A DNA stretch of 64,000 nt from SB25 sp050180705 (GCA_050180705.1 JBFXDX010000002.1:62001-126000); one strand, 5' to 3'; counted from the stretch's first letter, positions 53,898-63,755 are shown. Numbers and translations are program-made. The notes: generated by a model from the sequence alone, not told the origin.

Positions 53898-55921
53898 TAT
53901 TTATCTTCAGGTTTAGTTTCGCTTTTGTGCAATTCTGCGTCAAGTTCCTTAGCCAATTCTTGTTCACGGCTAAGTGTTTTTCTTGGACCAAAGATATGCT
54001 CTAAATCTTCACTAAAGATTACCTCACGCTCAAGAAGTAACTCAGCAAGTTTAGTGTGTCCTTCTAAGTTCTCGGTGAGTATTCGCTTGGCGTTAGCGTA
54101 TGCTTTATCTATTAACTCTTTTACTTCAACATCAATTTGTTCGGCGGTTTTTTCGCTATAAGGCTTGCTGAACGTGAATTCTGACTGCCCCGATGAATCG
54201 TAGTAGCTAATGTTCTTAACTGAGTTGCCCATGCCAAAGTAAGCAATCATTGCATATGCTTGTTTGGTTACACGCTCTAGATCGTTAAGGGCACCTGTAG
54301 ATATTTTGCTGAATGTAACCTCTTCGGCAGCCCGGCCTCCAAGTGTTGCACACATTTCATCGAAAAGTTGCTCGGTAGTTGTTATTTGTCGTTCTTCGGG
54401 TAGGTACCATGCTGCGCCAAGTGAACGTCCGCGAGGAATGATTGATACCTTTAATAAAGGATTAGCGTGTTCCAATAGCCAACTTACAGTTGCGTGCCCT
54501 GCTTCGTGGTAGGCAATTGTGCGTTTCTCTTCTTTGGATATTATCTTATTCTTTTTCTCCATTCCGCCAATTATTCTATCGATGGCGTCGAGGAAGTCTT
54601 GTCGTTCGACAGATTGCTTGTTTTTGCGTGCAGCAATTAGTGCGGCCTCGTTACAAACATTGGCAATGTCGGCACCAGAGAAGCCTGGTGTTTGCTTTGC
54701 AAGGAATGTAATGTCGAAGTCAGCTTCCAGTTTAATTGGACGAAGATGAACCTTAAAAATGTCGAGTCTTTCTTTGTAATCGGGTAGTTCTACATGAATT
54801 TGACGGTCGAAACGGCCAGCACGCAGTAACGCTCTGTCGAGTATATCGGCACGGTTAGTTGCGGCCATTATGATCACACCTTGATTTGATGCAAAACCAT
54901 CCATTTCGGTTAGTAGCTGGTTTAGCGTGTTTTCGCGTTCGTCGTTTCCGGAGAAACTGGCGTTTTTCCCGCGAGCACGACCAATGGCATCAATCTCGTC
55001 GATGAAAACAATGCATGGTGCTTTTTCCTTTGCCTGACGGAATAAGTCGCGGACACGCGAAGCACCAACGCCAACAAACATCTCAACAAAATCGGAACCC
55101 GACATGCTAAAGAAAGGAACATTAGCTTCGCCAGCGACTGCTTTTGCCAGTAAGGTTTTTCCAGTACCCGGAGGGCCTACCAGTAAAGCACCCTTGGGGA
55201 TTTTACCACCTAAATCGGTGTATTTCTTTGGGTTTTTTAGGAAATCAACAATTTCCATTACCTCAATTTTTGCTTCCTCTAATCCGGCAACATCCTTAAA
55301 GTCTATTTTAATATTCGACTCTTTGTCGAATAGTTGAGCTTTTGATTTTCCAACGCTGAAGATGTTTCCTGCACCACCAGCACCGCTTCCTTTGCTCATT
55401 CTTCGGAAGATAAATACCCAAAGACCAATGATCAGTAAGAATGGGAGAATCCATGTTATTATGTCGGCCCAGTAGTTGGGTTTCTCGATATAATCGGGAT
55501 AGATTTTGCTGTCTTCGGCAGTGTTAACCTGCGCATCCTTTAGCTGATTGTCGAATGTTTCGATGGAGCCAATGGTGAAGGAGAAGTGAGGTCCCGACTT
55601 TGGAACTCCGTTGAATCCAGATCCCAATCGATCCTTGTACTTGTCGAGTTTATCGTCCTTAAGGTAAACCTCTACCTTGCCTTGATTTCGAATTACAACT
55701 AGCTTCTTTATTTCGTTGTTGGCAAGCATTTGATTTTTGACCTCTTGCCAGGAGGTTACAACTGCATTTTTCCCAGAGTAGAAGAACTGAAGGAAAATAA
55801 TACCTGCAATAATTAGGATGTAAACCCAGTATACGTTGAATTTTGGGGCTTTGATTTTGTTTTCACCATCGCCGAAAATTGGGTCTGTATCTTTTTCTTT
55901 TTTCTTTTTACTATTATCCAT
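53897..55921 (-). CDS. ftsH: ATP-dependent zinc metalloprotease FtsH
   Basis: 674 aa from ATG 55921; an earlier GTG gives an unlikely extension. Two membrane helices at about 29-48 and 150-170 flank a periplasmic domain. AAA motor: Walker A around GPPGTGKT (Lys255), Walker B CIVFIDEIDA, second region of homology with NRADILDRALLRAGRFDRQ. Zinc site HEAGH with His472 and His476. Degrades membrane and short-lived soluble proteins. Acidic/charged tail after about 640. Directly upstream of cdsA and psd. Confidence 0.95.
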   Translation of the reverse strand: MDNSKKKKEKDTDPIFGDGENKIKAPKFNVYWVYILIIAGIIFLQFFYSGKNAVVTSWQEVKNQMLANNEIKKLVVIRNQGKVEVYLKDDKLDKYKDRLGSGFNGVPKSGPHFSFTIGSIETFDNQLKDAQVNTAEDSKIYPDYIEKPNYWADIITWILPFLLIIGLWVFIFRRMSKGSGAGGAGNIFSVGKSKAQLFDKESNIKIDFKDVAGLEEAKIEVMEIVDFLKNPKKYTDLGGKIPKGALLVGPPGTGKTLLAKAVAGEANVPFFSMSGSDFVEMFVGVGASRVRDLFRQAKEKAPCIVFIDEIDAIGRARGKNASFSGNDERENTLNQLLTEMDGFASNQGVIIMAATNRADILDRALLRAGRFDRQIHVELPDYKERLDIFKVHLRPIKLEADFDITFLAKQTPGFSGADIANVCNEAALIAARKNKQSVERQDFLDAIDRIIGGMEKKNKIISKEEKRTIAYHEAGHATVSWLLEHANPLLKVSIIPRGRSLGAAWYLPEERQITTTEQLFDEMCATLGGRAAEEVTFSKISTGALNDLERVTKQAYAMIAYFGMGNSVKNISYYDSSGQSEFTFSKPYSEKTAEQIDVEVKELIDKAYANAKRILTENLEGHTKLAELLLEREVIFSEDLEHIFGPRKTLSREQELAKELDAELHKSETKPEDK

Positions 55922-55977
55922 AATGTTGAGAATTCTAAATTCGAATAAGTAACATAGCACTATTCAAAATGTTCCAT

Positions 55978-56385
55978 TTAGACTTCGAAATTGTAGGGTT
56001 GAGGGTCGTCTTGCTCGCCATGGAGCGTTGCTTTTGCATCGGCCCAAAGATCCTCCAGTTTATAAAATTTACGCCATTCGGTTTGGAATACGTGAACCAC
56101 AATGTCCACATAATCTAGAACCACCCAGATGGAGTTTTCGTATCCAGCGGAACGAAATACTTTCTCTTTCAGCTTTTCGATGGCCTTATCCTCTATATTG
56201 TCGGCGATAGCGCTAACCTGAGTAGTGGATTCGGCGTTGCAAATGACAAAATATTTGCAAACTGCGTTGGGCAGATTGCCTATTTCTAGTGAAACTAAAT
56301 TTTTCCCTTTTTTTTCCTGAATTGCATCGATTATGCATGCGAGTAACTCATCGGAACTGTCTGTCTTTTTCTTTTTTACTGCCAT
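55978..56385 (-). CDS. rsfS: Ribosomal silencing factor RsfS
   Basis: 135 aa. Binds ribosomal protein uL14 and blocks subunit joining under starvation, from family knowledge. Signatures: YFVICNAESTTQVSAIADNIED, GYENSIWVVLDYVDIVVHVFQTEWRKFYKLEDLWADA. First gene of the ftsH-lipid operon, with a -7 element 23 bp upstream of its ATG. Confidence 0.93.
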   Translation of the reverse strand: MAVKKKKTDSSDELLACIIDAIQEKKGKNLVSLEIGNLPNAVCKYFVICNAESTTQVSAIADNIEDKAIEKLKEKVFRSAGYENSIWVVLDYVDIVVHVFQTEWRKFYKLEDLWADAKATLHGEQDDPQPYNFEV

Positions 56386-56407
56386 CTAAATATGATAATA
56401 TAAGCCA

Positions 56408-56415
56408 CAAATGTA
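56408..56415 (-). promoter_or_regulatory. -7 element (TACATTTG) of the rsfS-ftsH-cdsA-psd operon
   Basis: TAnnTTTG on the minus strand; expected leader about 18 nt. Confidence 0.55.
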
Positions 56416-56528
56416 AACAATTTTATACTCTTTAGAAACAAGGAGCTGTCATTATGCATTTATTGGGTATGGGGTAGAGCTAAAAATGGTTATAGGCTTT
56501 TTGTTTAACGAGTTAAGCTTTGCAAAAA

Positions 56529-56553
56529 AAAGCTGCCCGTGTTAGGCAGCTTT
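56529..56553 (-). terminator. Terminator of the DUF4412-like gene
   Basis: 9-bp stem AAAGCTGCC/GGCAGCTTT with a 7-nt loop; seven T follow on the minus strand. 24 bp beyond the stop at 56577. Confidence 0.88.
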
Positions 56554-56576
56554 AGTATAATTTGTGGTTTTGTCTT

Positions 56577-57494
56577 CTATTTCTGGCCGCCGAATCCAAT
56601 AATTTGATATCCGGCTAGGTTGAATGATTTTGAGGCGCTAGGGTTTATTTCTTTTACCACAAGGTCGGTATGGGCGTTGGAGTTACTGTCCTTAAAGTGC
56701 ATCTCCATTACAGTTCCGAGTAGGTAGCCTCCAAATCCGGCAGAGGCTAAAGCTTGGAATCCATTCATTTGTCCGTATGCGGTGGAGTAATCGTACTTGA
56801 AATCGTTGGTGGCCCAGAGCTCAACGCGGCCTTCGGGGTTTTCGTAGGCGAATTCCTTACAGTTGAATCCTGCAATTTTCTTTGTGCGGCCGGTTGGTTT
56901 GTAGAATGTGTTATAGGCCGACAGATCCTCCTGAGAGGCAGTTTCCGGGGTTTGATCCTCGTCGGTGCTAGCTTGGGTTGAGTCCCTTGGGATTTCCATA
57001 GCGATACCTGACTTTTCGCCATCCTTATCGGAAAGGATTAGCATAGCCATGTTTTTGTAGTCGAAGATCATAAGAGATTTAACTTTTTCGCCAGTTTCGT
57101 GGTCGGTGCTTTCGAATTCCATGGCGAAGTTTTTAGAGTCTTTGTCGAAGTACGAAGTGTAGGCAACCTTGCTAACCTCGGTTGCTGCAGAATCAACCGC
57201 TTCGATGTCCATTTTCATGCTTGAAGAGTAGCTGTAGGCCATGTCGTATTTAACGTTGTTCATGCCCATCATGCCCATCATCTTTTTTTGCATGAAATTG
57301 TTGGTGGGGCTGGTTTGCTTCTGAGGTTTTTGCTCCTCCTTTTGCTCTTCCGCTTTTTTCTCTTCGTTTTTCTTTACACCTTTTTCGGCAGCTTTCAGCG
57401 CTTTATCTTTTAGGAAGCTGCCAAGCTGTGCATTCGAATTGCTAAGGCCTATAACCATAACCGCAATTAGAATTGCAAATAATTTTTTACTCAT
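56577..57494 (-). CDS. Secreted DUF4412-like protein
   Basis: 305 aa from ATG 57494, which places the signal peptide (KLFAILIAVMVIGLSNSNAQ) at the N-terminus; ATG 57524 adds ten non-signal residues. A Lys/Glu/Gln-rich stretch (about 30-65) is followed by Met-rich KKMMGMMGMNN and a domain with YFDKDSKNFAMEFE, KIAGFNCKEFAYENPEGRVELWAT, reminiscent of DUF4412. Probably periplasmic or outer-membrane-associated; function unknown. Monocistronic. Confidence 0.72.
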   Translation of the reverse strand: MSKKLFAILIAVMVIGLSNSNAQLGSFLKDKALKAAEKGVKKNEEKKAEEQKEEQKPQKQTSPTNNFMQKKMMGMMGMNNVKYDMAYSYSSSMKMDIEAVDSAATEVSKVAYTSYFDKDSKNFAMEFESTDHETGEKVKSLMIFDYKNMAMLILSDKDGEKSGIAMEIPRDSTQASTDEDQTPETASQEDLSAYNTFYKPTGRTKKIAGFNCKEFAYENPEGRVELWATNDFKYDYSTAYGQMNGFQALASAGFGGYLLGTVMEMHFKDSNSNAHTDLVVKEINPSASKSFNLAGYQIIGFGGQK

Positions 57495-57538
57495 GTTTTC
57501 GATAAATTTAGGGTTAAATGTCATTCTATCTGTAAGAT

Positions 57539-57546
57539 CAAATTTA
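57539..57546 (-). promoter_or_regulatory. -7 element (TAAATTTG) of the DUF4412-like gene
   Basis: TAnnTTTG on the minus strand about 45 bp before ATG 57494. Confidence 0.45.
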
Positions 57547-57662
57547 ATGCAAGATAATAATCTTTTTTATTCTGTTTGTGTATTGCTTTGAAAATGTACG
57601 TTTTGAACATGATTGGGTTTTGTGTGTTTGTTGGGTAGATCTATATTAGAACCGATTTCTAA

Positions 57663-57670
57663 TATCTTTG
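57663..57670 (+). promoter_or_regulatory. -7 element (TATCTTTG) of hydF
   Basis: TAnnTTTG match; start point expected near 57675 and leader of about 14 nt before ATG 57689. A TTG inside the element cannot be the start codon if this promoter is used. Confidence 0.55.
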
Positions 57671-57688
57671 TACCTAGAATATATTGAT

Positions 57689-58918
57689 ATGATAAAAGGA
57701 AAAGAGTCGAAACCACATATAGGTATTTATGGACGACGGAATAATGGTAAAAGTTCGCTGATTAATATGCTTGCCGGACAGAACGTTGCCATTGTTTCGG
57801 ACTATGCTGGAACTACAACCGATCCTGTTAAAAAGTCGTTCGAGATTACTGGCTTTGGGCCTGTTATACTTATTGATACCGCGGGGATTGATGATGTGGG
57901 CGATCTTGGCCTCAAAAGGGTGGAGAAGACCCTAGAGTCGATTAAGCAGATTGATTTGGCGATTCTTGTGACTGCCAACAATGTTTGGGGCGAATACGAG
58001 GAGTTGCTTACAGCTGAGTTCACGAAAACCGATACACCTTTCATTCTTGTCCACAATAAGAGGGATGTTGAGGCGGCTAATGCGAGATTTGAGGAGCTGG
58101 TTAAGCCTGTTGAGCATAAAGGTTTTATAGAAACCAGCATAAAGGATAGCGGTTGTGTTGATAAACTGGTTGTGTTGATTCGGGAGGCTATACCGGAATC
58201 GTCGTATAAAACGCCAACGCTTTTGGGCGATTTGATTAGCTATGGTGATTTGGTGCTGCTTATAACTCCGATAGATGTGGAGGCTCCTGCCGGACGGTTG
58301 ATTCTTCCACAGGTGCAGGCAATTAGAGATATTCTGGATAACGATGCTGTTGCGATAGTTTTAAAGGAGCGGGAGGTTGATGCTTTTCTGCGAAAAACTC
58401 AGATAAAACCAGCGTTGGCCATTACCGATAGCCAGATATTTGTAAAGGCAGATGCATCGATCCCGAAAGATATTCCACTTACAAGCTTTAGCATTTTGCT
58501 GGCCAGGTTTAAGGGTGATTTTGATAATTACATTAAGGGAACCCCAAAGATTGCGGAGCTAAAGGATGGCGATAGAGTTCTGCTGCTCGAAAGTTGCAAT
58601 CACCATACCTCGTGCGATGACATAGGTAGGGTTAAGATTCCCCGATGGATTTCGAATTTTACGGGGAAGCAGCTGGAGTACGATGTTGTGGCCGGTTTGG
58701 ATACTTTACCCAGAGATATTAAGGAGTATGCATTGGTGATTCAGTGTGGCGGTTGCATGATTACCCGTAAGCAGATAGTGAACAGGCTCCGTCCGGCGAT
58801 TGAGGCCGGAATTCCGGTTACTAATTACGGAATGGCCATTGCCTATGTGCAGGGAATTTACCAGCGAGCCATAACTCCGTTTACGTCGAGTGCAATTTCG
58901 AAAGCCGATTACCTTTAA
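57689..58918 (+). CDS. hydF: [FeFe]-hydrogenase maturation GTPase HydF
   Basis: 409 aa. GTPase domain: P-loop GRRNNGKSS at 15-23, switch TTTDP at 42-46, DTAG at 63-66, NKRD near 116. The C-terminal Fe-S scaffold has Cys303-x-His305 and Cys353-x-x-Cys356 (CGGC), the CxH...CxxC pattern of HydF. It holds the 2Fe precursor that is transferred to the hydrogenase. HydE, HydG and the hydrogenase are not in the window. Its presence implies H2 production or uptake in this organism. Confidence 0.95.
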   Translation: MIKGKESKPHIGIYGRRNNGKSSLINMLAGQNVAIVSDYAGTTTDPVKKSFEITGFGPVILIDTAGIDDVGDLGLKRVEKTLESIKQIDLAILVTANNVWGEYEELLTAEFTKTDTPFILVHNKRDVEAANARFEELVKPVEHKGFIETSIKDSGCVDKLVVLIREAIPESSYKTPTLLGDLISYGDLVLLITPIDVEAPAGRLILPQVQAIRDILDNDAVAIVLKEREVDAFLRKTQIKPALAITDSQIFVKADASIPKDIPLTSFSILLARFKGDFDNYIKGTPKIAELKDGDRVLLLESCNHHTSCDDIGRVKIPRWISNFTGKQLEYDVVAGLDTLPRDIKEYALVIQCGGCMITRKQIVNRLRPAIEAGIPVTNYGMAIAYVQGIYQRAITPFTSSAISKADYL

Positions 58919-58962
58919 CGGTTGAAGAATTTTTTGGTGAGTAGAACTCTCCAGTATTGATA

Positions 58963-61434
58963 TTACTGAGGATCGACATCGGCAGAGATTATCAAAGCAT
59001 ATAGCTCTTTACGCTGCTTTAGGTTGCTGATGTAGTAGTTGATTAATTCCTTGATTCGACCGAGAGGTTGCTCGCGGCCTATTTTTATAAGAATATTCAT
59101 TATGTGTAGCCCTTGCACCCTTGCGATAAGCGGCTGTTCGGGGCCAAGGACATTTTCGCCTAAGCTGTGCTTTAGCCCATTTGCCATAAATTCTGATGCC
59201 TGATTGAGTAGCGTCTTATCCTTGTGCTTTAAGGTTAGGTTGATAAGCCTATAGTGCGGAGGGTAGTGAAAGTTCTTTCGCTCTTCGATTTGCGATGCGT
59301 AGTGCTCGAGGTAATCCTGCTCAATAATCTGCTTAATAATTGGGTGATCGGGTAGCGAGGTTTGAACAATAACAAGACCCCGTCGACCTTTTCGGCCAGC
59401 GCGGCCACTAACCTGCGACATTAGCTGGTAGCTGCGTTCGAATGCTCTGAAATCGGGGAAGTTTAGCATGTTGTCGGCGTTGAGAATTCCCACCAGGCTA
59501 ACTCTGTCGAAATCGAGCCCCTTGGTAATCATCTGAGTTCCGATGAGAATGTTGATATGTCCCGACTCAAAGTCGTGAATAATTCTTTCGTAGGCTGTGC
59601 GCGACCGGGTTGAGTCCAAGTCGACACGCTCGATAACAGCGTTGGGAAAGAAAATGCCAAGTTCGTCCTCGACCTTTTCGGTTCCAAAACCTTTAGGTTG
59701 CAAGTTGCTGCTTCCACAGGCAAGACATTCGTGCGGCTGCTGGTACGAGTATCCGCAGTAATGGCAAACCAGCTGGTTGGTTGATTTGTGGTAGGTGAGC
59801 GTGACATCGCAATGCTCGCAGTGAGGCACCCATGCGCACTCGCCACATTCGATAAACGGAGCAAAGCCACGTCGGTTTTGGAATAAAATTACCTGCTCGT
59901 TGTTGGCAAGAGCCTTATCTATCTCGTTAAGTAGCGTATCGCTAAAGTGCGATTTCATTTGCTTACGCTTTCGGGCGTCCCTAACATCAACAATCCTAAT
60001 TTCGGGTAACTCAATTCCCCGAAAACGCTCGGTTATCTCTACCAGACTGTATTTTCCTGTTCTTGCGTTGAAGTAGGTTTCTATTGATGGAGTTGCGGTT
60101 CCCAGCAATACCTTGGCATTGTGGATAGATGCCAGCACAATGGCGGCATCGCGAGCATTGTATCGGGGTGCTGGATTGTACTGTTTGTAGGTGTTTTCGT
60201 GCTCCTCGTCGACAATTATTAACCCTAAATTTTTAAAGGGCAGAAAAATGGATGACCTAACACCAAGAATTATATCGAAATTAACCAGACTTGAGCTTGA
60301 GGCAAGCACTCCATTGTACACTTCGACCCGCTGAGAGTCGCTGAATTTAGAGTGATATACGCCAACTTTATTTCCAAATATTTTACGCAGCCGGTTAATT
60401 ATTTGTGCTGTGAGCGCAATTTCGGGAAGAAGGTAAAGAACCTGTTTGCCATTTTTAACGGCCTCCTGTATTAAATGTATGTACACCTCGGTTTTGCCGC
60501 TTGATGTTACGCCGTGCAGCAGAGTAACGTTGCGATTCTCGAACTCATTATTTATTTGGGTTAGCGCTTGCTGCTGTATCTTGTTTAAAACGGCAGGCTT
60601 TGAGGTGTCGATATCATCGTTTTGGAGCCGCGAGATGGCTTGCTCTTCCTGAACTAGAACTCCTTTCTGAATTAGAGTGATTAGTACGCTTGGGCTGACA
60701 TCGACCTTTTCGAGGATTTGCTTTTTGGGAACTTTGCAGCTTAGCATGTTGGATTTGTCGCTGGCACACGATAATAGTCCCATTATTAATCGTTGCTGGG
60801 CTGGTGCGCGTTTCATTCCATCGAGAAGAGCGTTTAGCGCGTCGTTGGTTCTAAACTCTTCGGCCAACGATACCGTATATTCAGTTTTTTGTTGATACTC
60901 GTTCTCGATTTCCTCGCTGATATTTAGAACCTGCTTGTTTAGTAGCGATTTAATTACACCCATCGGATTCTTGAAATCGACCTTCGAGACAATATCCTGA
61001 ATGGTAAGTTTTTTCTTGCTGTCGAGTAAATGAAGGATTATTTGCTCATTGTCGGTTAGCTCTATATCCTCGAACTCGCTTTTCCCGATGTAGGTGTCGC
61101 TCTCCATTTTAAGTGCCGAAGGCAATGCGGCCTTCATGACCTCGCCTAACGTGCACATGTAGTAATCGGCAATCCATTCCCAAAATTTGAGCTGCGATTG
61201 CAGAACGATGGGCTCGTCGTCGATGATCTGGAGAATATCCTTAGTTTGATACTTTTCGGGGGCTTGTTGGTGAGTACGATAAATGATGGCGGCGTAAAGT
61301 TTCTTTTTCCCAAAAGGCACAATAACCCGCATGCCAACCTTAATATCACCTGCTAAATTATTGGGAATTGAGTAGGTGAATGTTTTAGGCAGAGCAAGAG
61401 GAAGAATTACGTCGGCAAACCAACTGTTGGACAT
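58963..61434 (-). CDS. priA: Primosomal protein N' (replication restart helicase PriA)
   Basis: 823 aa. N-terminal 3'-DNA-binding fold (FADVILPLALPKTFTYSIP, VGMRVIVPFGKKKLYAAI), a winged-helix region to about 270, then the helicase motor: Walker A GVTSSGKTE, DEEH box in LIIVDEEHENTYKQ, GTATPS, and QNRRGFAP. Eight cysteines for two zincs follow (ECGECAWVPHCEHC, then CHYCG and CLACG). The C-terminal RecA domain has GTQMITKGLDFD and QVSGRAGRKGRRG. Reloads the replisome at stalled forks. Standard length. Confidence 0.95.
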   Translation of the reverse strand: MSNSWFADVILPLALPKTFTYSIPNNLAGDIKVGMRVIVPFGKKKLYAAIIYRTHQQAPEKYQTKDILQIIDDEPIVLQSQLKFWEWIADYYMCTLGEVMKAALPSALKMESDTYIGKSEFEDIELTDNEQIILHLLDSKKKLTIQDIVSKVDFKNPMGVIKSLLNKQVLNISEEIENEYQQKTEYTVSLAEEFRTNDALNALLDGMKRAPAQQRLIMGLLSCASDKSNMLSCKVPKKQILEKVDVSPSVLITLIQKGVLVQEEQAISRLQNDDIDTSKPAVLNKIQQQALTQINNEFENRNVTLLHGVTSSGKTEVYIHLIQEAVKNGKQVLYLLPEIALTAQIINRLRKIFGNKVGVYHSKFSDSQRVEVYNGVLASSSSLVNFDIILGVRSSIFLPFKNLGLIIVDEEHENTYKQYNPAPRYNARDAAIVLASIHNAKVLLGTATPSIETYFNARTGKYSLVEITERFRGIELPEIRIVDVRDARKRKQMKSHFSDTLLNEIDKALANNEQVILFQNRRGFAPFIECGECAWVPHCEHCDVTLTYHKSTNQLVCHYCGYSYQQPHECLACGSSNLQPKGFGTEKVEDELGIFFPNAVIERVDLDSTRSRTAYERIIHDFESGHINILIGTQMITKGLDFDRVSLVGILNADNMLNFPDFRAFERSYQLMSQVSGRAGRKGRRGLVIVQTSLPDHPIIKQIIEQDYLEHYASQIEERKNFHYPPHYRLINLTLKHKDKTLLNQASEFMANGLKHSLGENVLGPEQPLIARVQGLHIMNILIKIGREQPLGRIKELINYYISNLKQRKELYALIISADVDPQ

Positions 61435-61514
61435 CGTTCAATCTATTCAATGCAACAGCGAAGATAGACAATTTAGATGACTATCCTCGTTATTGAATGT
61501 TATAGAGAGAAAGT

Positions 61515-61985
61515 TTAGTCGATATCTTTTACCTCGATTTTTACAATTTCGTATCCTTTAATTGCCTCCTTTGTTGCGTAGGCAACCCCCGCGAATACGA
61601 ATGCAAGACCGATAAAGAAAAGAATTATTGATATAGAGAATCCCGAATTGCTGTTTTTGAAAAGACTATTCACTCCAATTGTTATGCAATTGAGAATAAA
61701 AAAGGCAACCGCTACAGTATACGAAACAACAGCATTGCGTACTAGCTTAACTCTGTAAATCAACTTGCCAATTTGCATATTGATGTTTGCAAGTCGTTTT
61801 TGGTCGTGCGATGAAATAGTGTTTTGGCGTTCGGCTTTTTTTAGAGTTCTTTTTTCCTCATCCAAATTACGAATTCGTCCCACAACCACAGAATACTTAT
61901 TATTCATCCCAAGCAGAAAAAGCCCGCAGCAGTTCAACATTACGCCTGGGGCAAGCATTAACTTAATAATTTCTACAGCATCCAT
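61515..61985 (-). CDS. DUF2721 membrane protein
   Basis: 156 aa, three membrane helices (about 8-27, 83-104 and 115-135). The opening IIKLMLAPGVMLNCCGLFLLGMNNKY and the segment VVVGRIRNLDEEKR are typical of DUF2721. The charged loop between helix 1 and 2 is predicted cytoplasmic. Function unknown. Lies between priA and ispH, all on the minus strand but with gaps of 80 and 133 bp. Confidence 0.85.
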   Translation of the reverse strand: MDAVEIIKLMLAPGVMLNCCGLFLLGMNNKYSVVVGRIRNLDEEKRTLKKAERQNTISSHDQKRLANINMQIGKLIYRVKLVRNAVVSYTVAVAFFILNCITIGVNSLFKNSNSGFSISIILFFIGLAFVFAGVAYATKEAIKGYEIVKIEVKDID

Positions 61986-62118
61986 ATCTCCTAATTTTTA
62001 CCGCAAAAAACGCCATGAAAAGAGCTGCAAAGTTAGTAGAAATTGAAAAGAATGTTCCTCTTGTGTTGTAAAACTATAGATGTGGCGGAAATTAAATAAG
62101 ATGATAATTCGGAAGTGC

Positions 62119-63000
62119 TTAATGATTATTGAGTTCGGAAATTCTTTTTGCAACATTTTCCATTAGCCATTGCGGTGTGGACGTTGCTCCTCCAATACCA
62201 ACGTTCTCGATTCCGATAAACCAACTTGCATCTATTTCGTTGGGCGAGGAAACGAAGTAGGAGCGAGGATTGGCTTGCTTACAAGCATTGAAAAGCATTT
62301 TACCGTTGGAACTTTTTATTCCGCTGACGAAGATTAGCACATCGTGTTTTGCGGCAAAATCGGCCAGTTCGTTTTTGCGGTTGGCAACTTGTCCGCATAT
62401 TGTGTTGTTTACGTTTAATGGTATTGCTGAATTGACGAAAATCTCGCTCATTCGTTTTTTGATTTCTTCAACAATTTGAATGAAAACCTCTGGTTCTTTT
62501 GTGGTTTGCGAGAATATGGTTATTGGGTTGGCAAAGTTTATTAGATCGAGATCGTTGGTTGTTTCAACAACAATGGCATTGCCGTTGGTTTGCCCTACAA
62601 GACCGATAACCTCGGCATGTCCCTTTTTTCCGTAAATGATAACGGTACCGTTGAGTTGCTGCATGTTGAGCCATGCGTTGTGAACCCTTTGCTGAAGTTT
62701 GAGAACAACAGGGCAGGTGGCATCTACCAATTCGATATTGTTTTGCTTAGCCAGTTCGTAGGTTGAAGGTGGCTCGCCATGAGCCCGGATGAGAACTTTT
62801 TCCCCTTTTAGCTTACTTAATTGATTGTGCGATATAACCTTTAATCCGATATTCTGTAGCCGTTTAACCTCCTCCTCGTTGTGAACAATATCGCCTAAGC
62901 AGTAAAGAGCTCCATTGCTGCCGATTTTATTTTCGGCAGTTTGAATCGCCTTTACAACTCCAAAGCAGAACCCAGAACGAGAATCAATGTCAATCTTCAT
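62119..63000 (-). CDS. ispH: 4-hydroxy-3-methylbut-2-enyl diphosphate reductase
   Basis: 293 aa. Last step of the MEP isoprenoid pathway, giving IPP and DMAPP. Cluster ligands Cys12 (GFCFGV), Cys96 (DATCPVV) and Cys202 (TICGQVANR); substrate-binding His40 (IVHNEEE) and His128 (GKKGHAEV). SGIKSSNGKMLFNACK and IGGATSTPQWLMENV complete the signature. 45 bp downstream of cmk and likely cotranscribed. Confidence 0.95.
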   Translation of the reverse strand: MKIDIDSRSGFCFGVVKAIQTAENKIGSNGALYCLGDIVHNEEEVKRLQNIGLKVISHNQLSKLKGEKVLIRAHGEPPSTYELAKQNNIELVDATCPVVLKLQQRVHNAWLNMQQLNGTVIIYGKKGHAEVIGLVGQTNGNAIVVETTNDLDLINFANPITIFSQTTKEPEVFIQIVEEIKKRMSEIFVNSAIPLNVNNTICGQVANRKNELADFAAKHDVLIFVSGIKSSNGKMLFNACKQANPRSYFVSSPNEIDASWFIGIENVGIGGATSTPQWLMENVAKRISELNNH

Positions 63001-63045
63001 AGATCAGTTTCGGTTTATTTCACAACAAATAGATTCCGATAAAGT

Positions 63046-63735
63046 TTATCGAATTTTTTCGTTTACCATATTTTCGACCCATTTCATTTGCTCGTCAACG
63101 GTCATGTGGCTATTGTCGAGTATTATGGCATCATCGGCTTTGCGCAAAGGAGCAATGTCGCGGGTTTGGTCGAGATGATCGCGTTCACGAATATTTTCGA
63201 GAACTTCTTCCATGGTAATATCGATGCCTTTCTCGATTAGTTCCTTTAGCCTGCGTTCTGCTCGAATAATAGGATCGGCTGTCATGAATATTTTAAGTTC
63301 GGCATTCGGAAATACCACAGTGCCAATATCTCTGCCATCCATAACAATGCCCTTGTTTTCACCTAGTTTTCGCTGAAGTTCAACCATGCGCTCGCGAACT
63401 TCGGATATGGCTGCCACAATGCTAACCAGATTTGCGATTTCGGGCTTGCGAACTTCGTTTTCAACCACCTTGCCGTCGAGCGTAATTTCGTAGATGTTTT
63501 TTTCGGGGTTTAAGCTAAAGCCAACTTCTATATTTGAGAGTATTTCTTTGTATTTATTGGGATCTACCTTGCCTTTTTCGATGATGCCCTTTTGCGCGAA
63601 AGCCAAAGTTACGGCACGATACATTGCGCCACTATCGATGAAAAGGTAGTTTAACTTTTTTGCGATTTGCTTGGCGAATGTGCTTTTTCCGCACGATGAG
63701 AATCCATCAATTGCTATAATTATTTTCTTATCCAT
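63046..63735 (-). CDS. cmk: Cytidylate kinase
   Basis: 229 aa. Phosphorylates CMP/dCMP. P-loop GFSSCGKST at 11-19; DSGAMYRAVTLAF and MDGRDIGTVVFPNAELKIFM are family-specific. RDHLDQTRDIAPLRKADDAI near the C-terminus binds the nucleotide. In many Bacteroidota porQ lies next to cmk, as it does here. Confidence 0.95.
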   Translation of the reverse strand: MDKKIIIAIDGFSSCGKSTFAKQIAKKLNYLFIDSGAMYRAVTLAFAQKGIIEKGKVDPNKYKEILSNIEVGFSLNPEKNIYEITLDGKVVENEVRKPEIANLVSIVAAISEVRERMVELQRKLGENKGIVMDGRDIGTVVFPNAELKIFMTADPIIRAERRLKELIEKGIDITMEEVLENIRERDHLDQTRDIAPLRKADDAIILDNSHMTVDEQMKWVENMVNEKIR

Positions 63736-63755
63736 TTATGCTGATTTTTGCCTTG

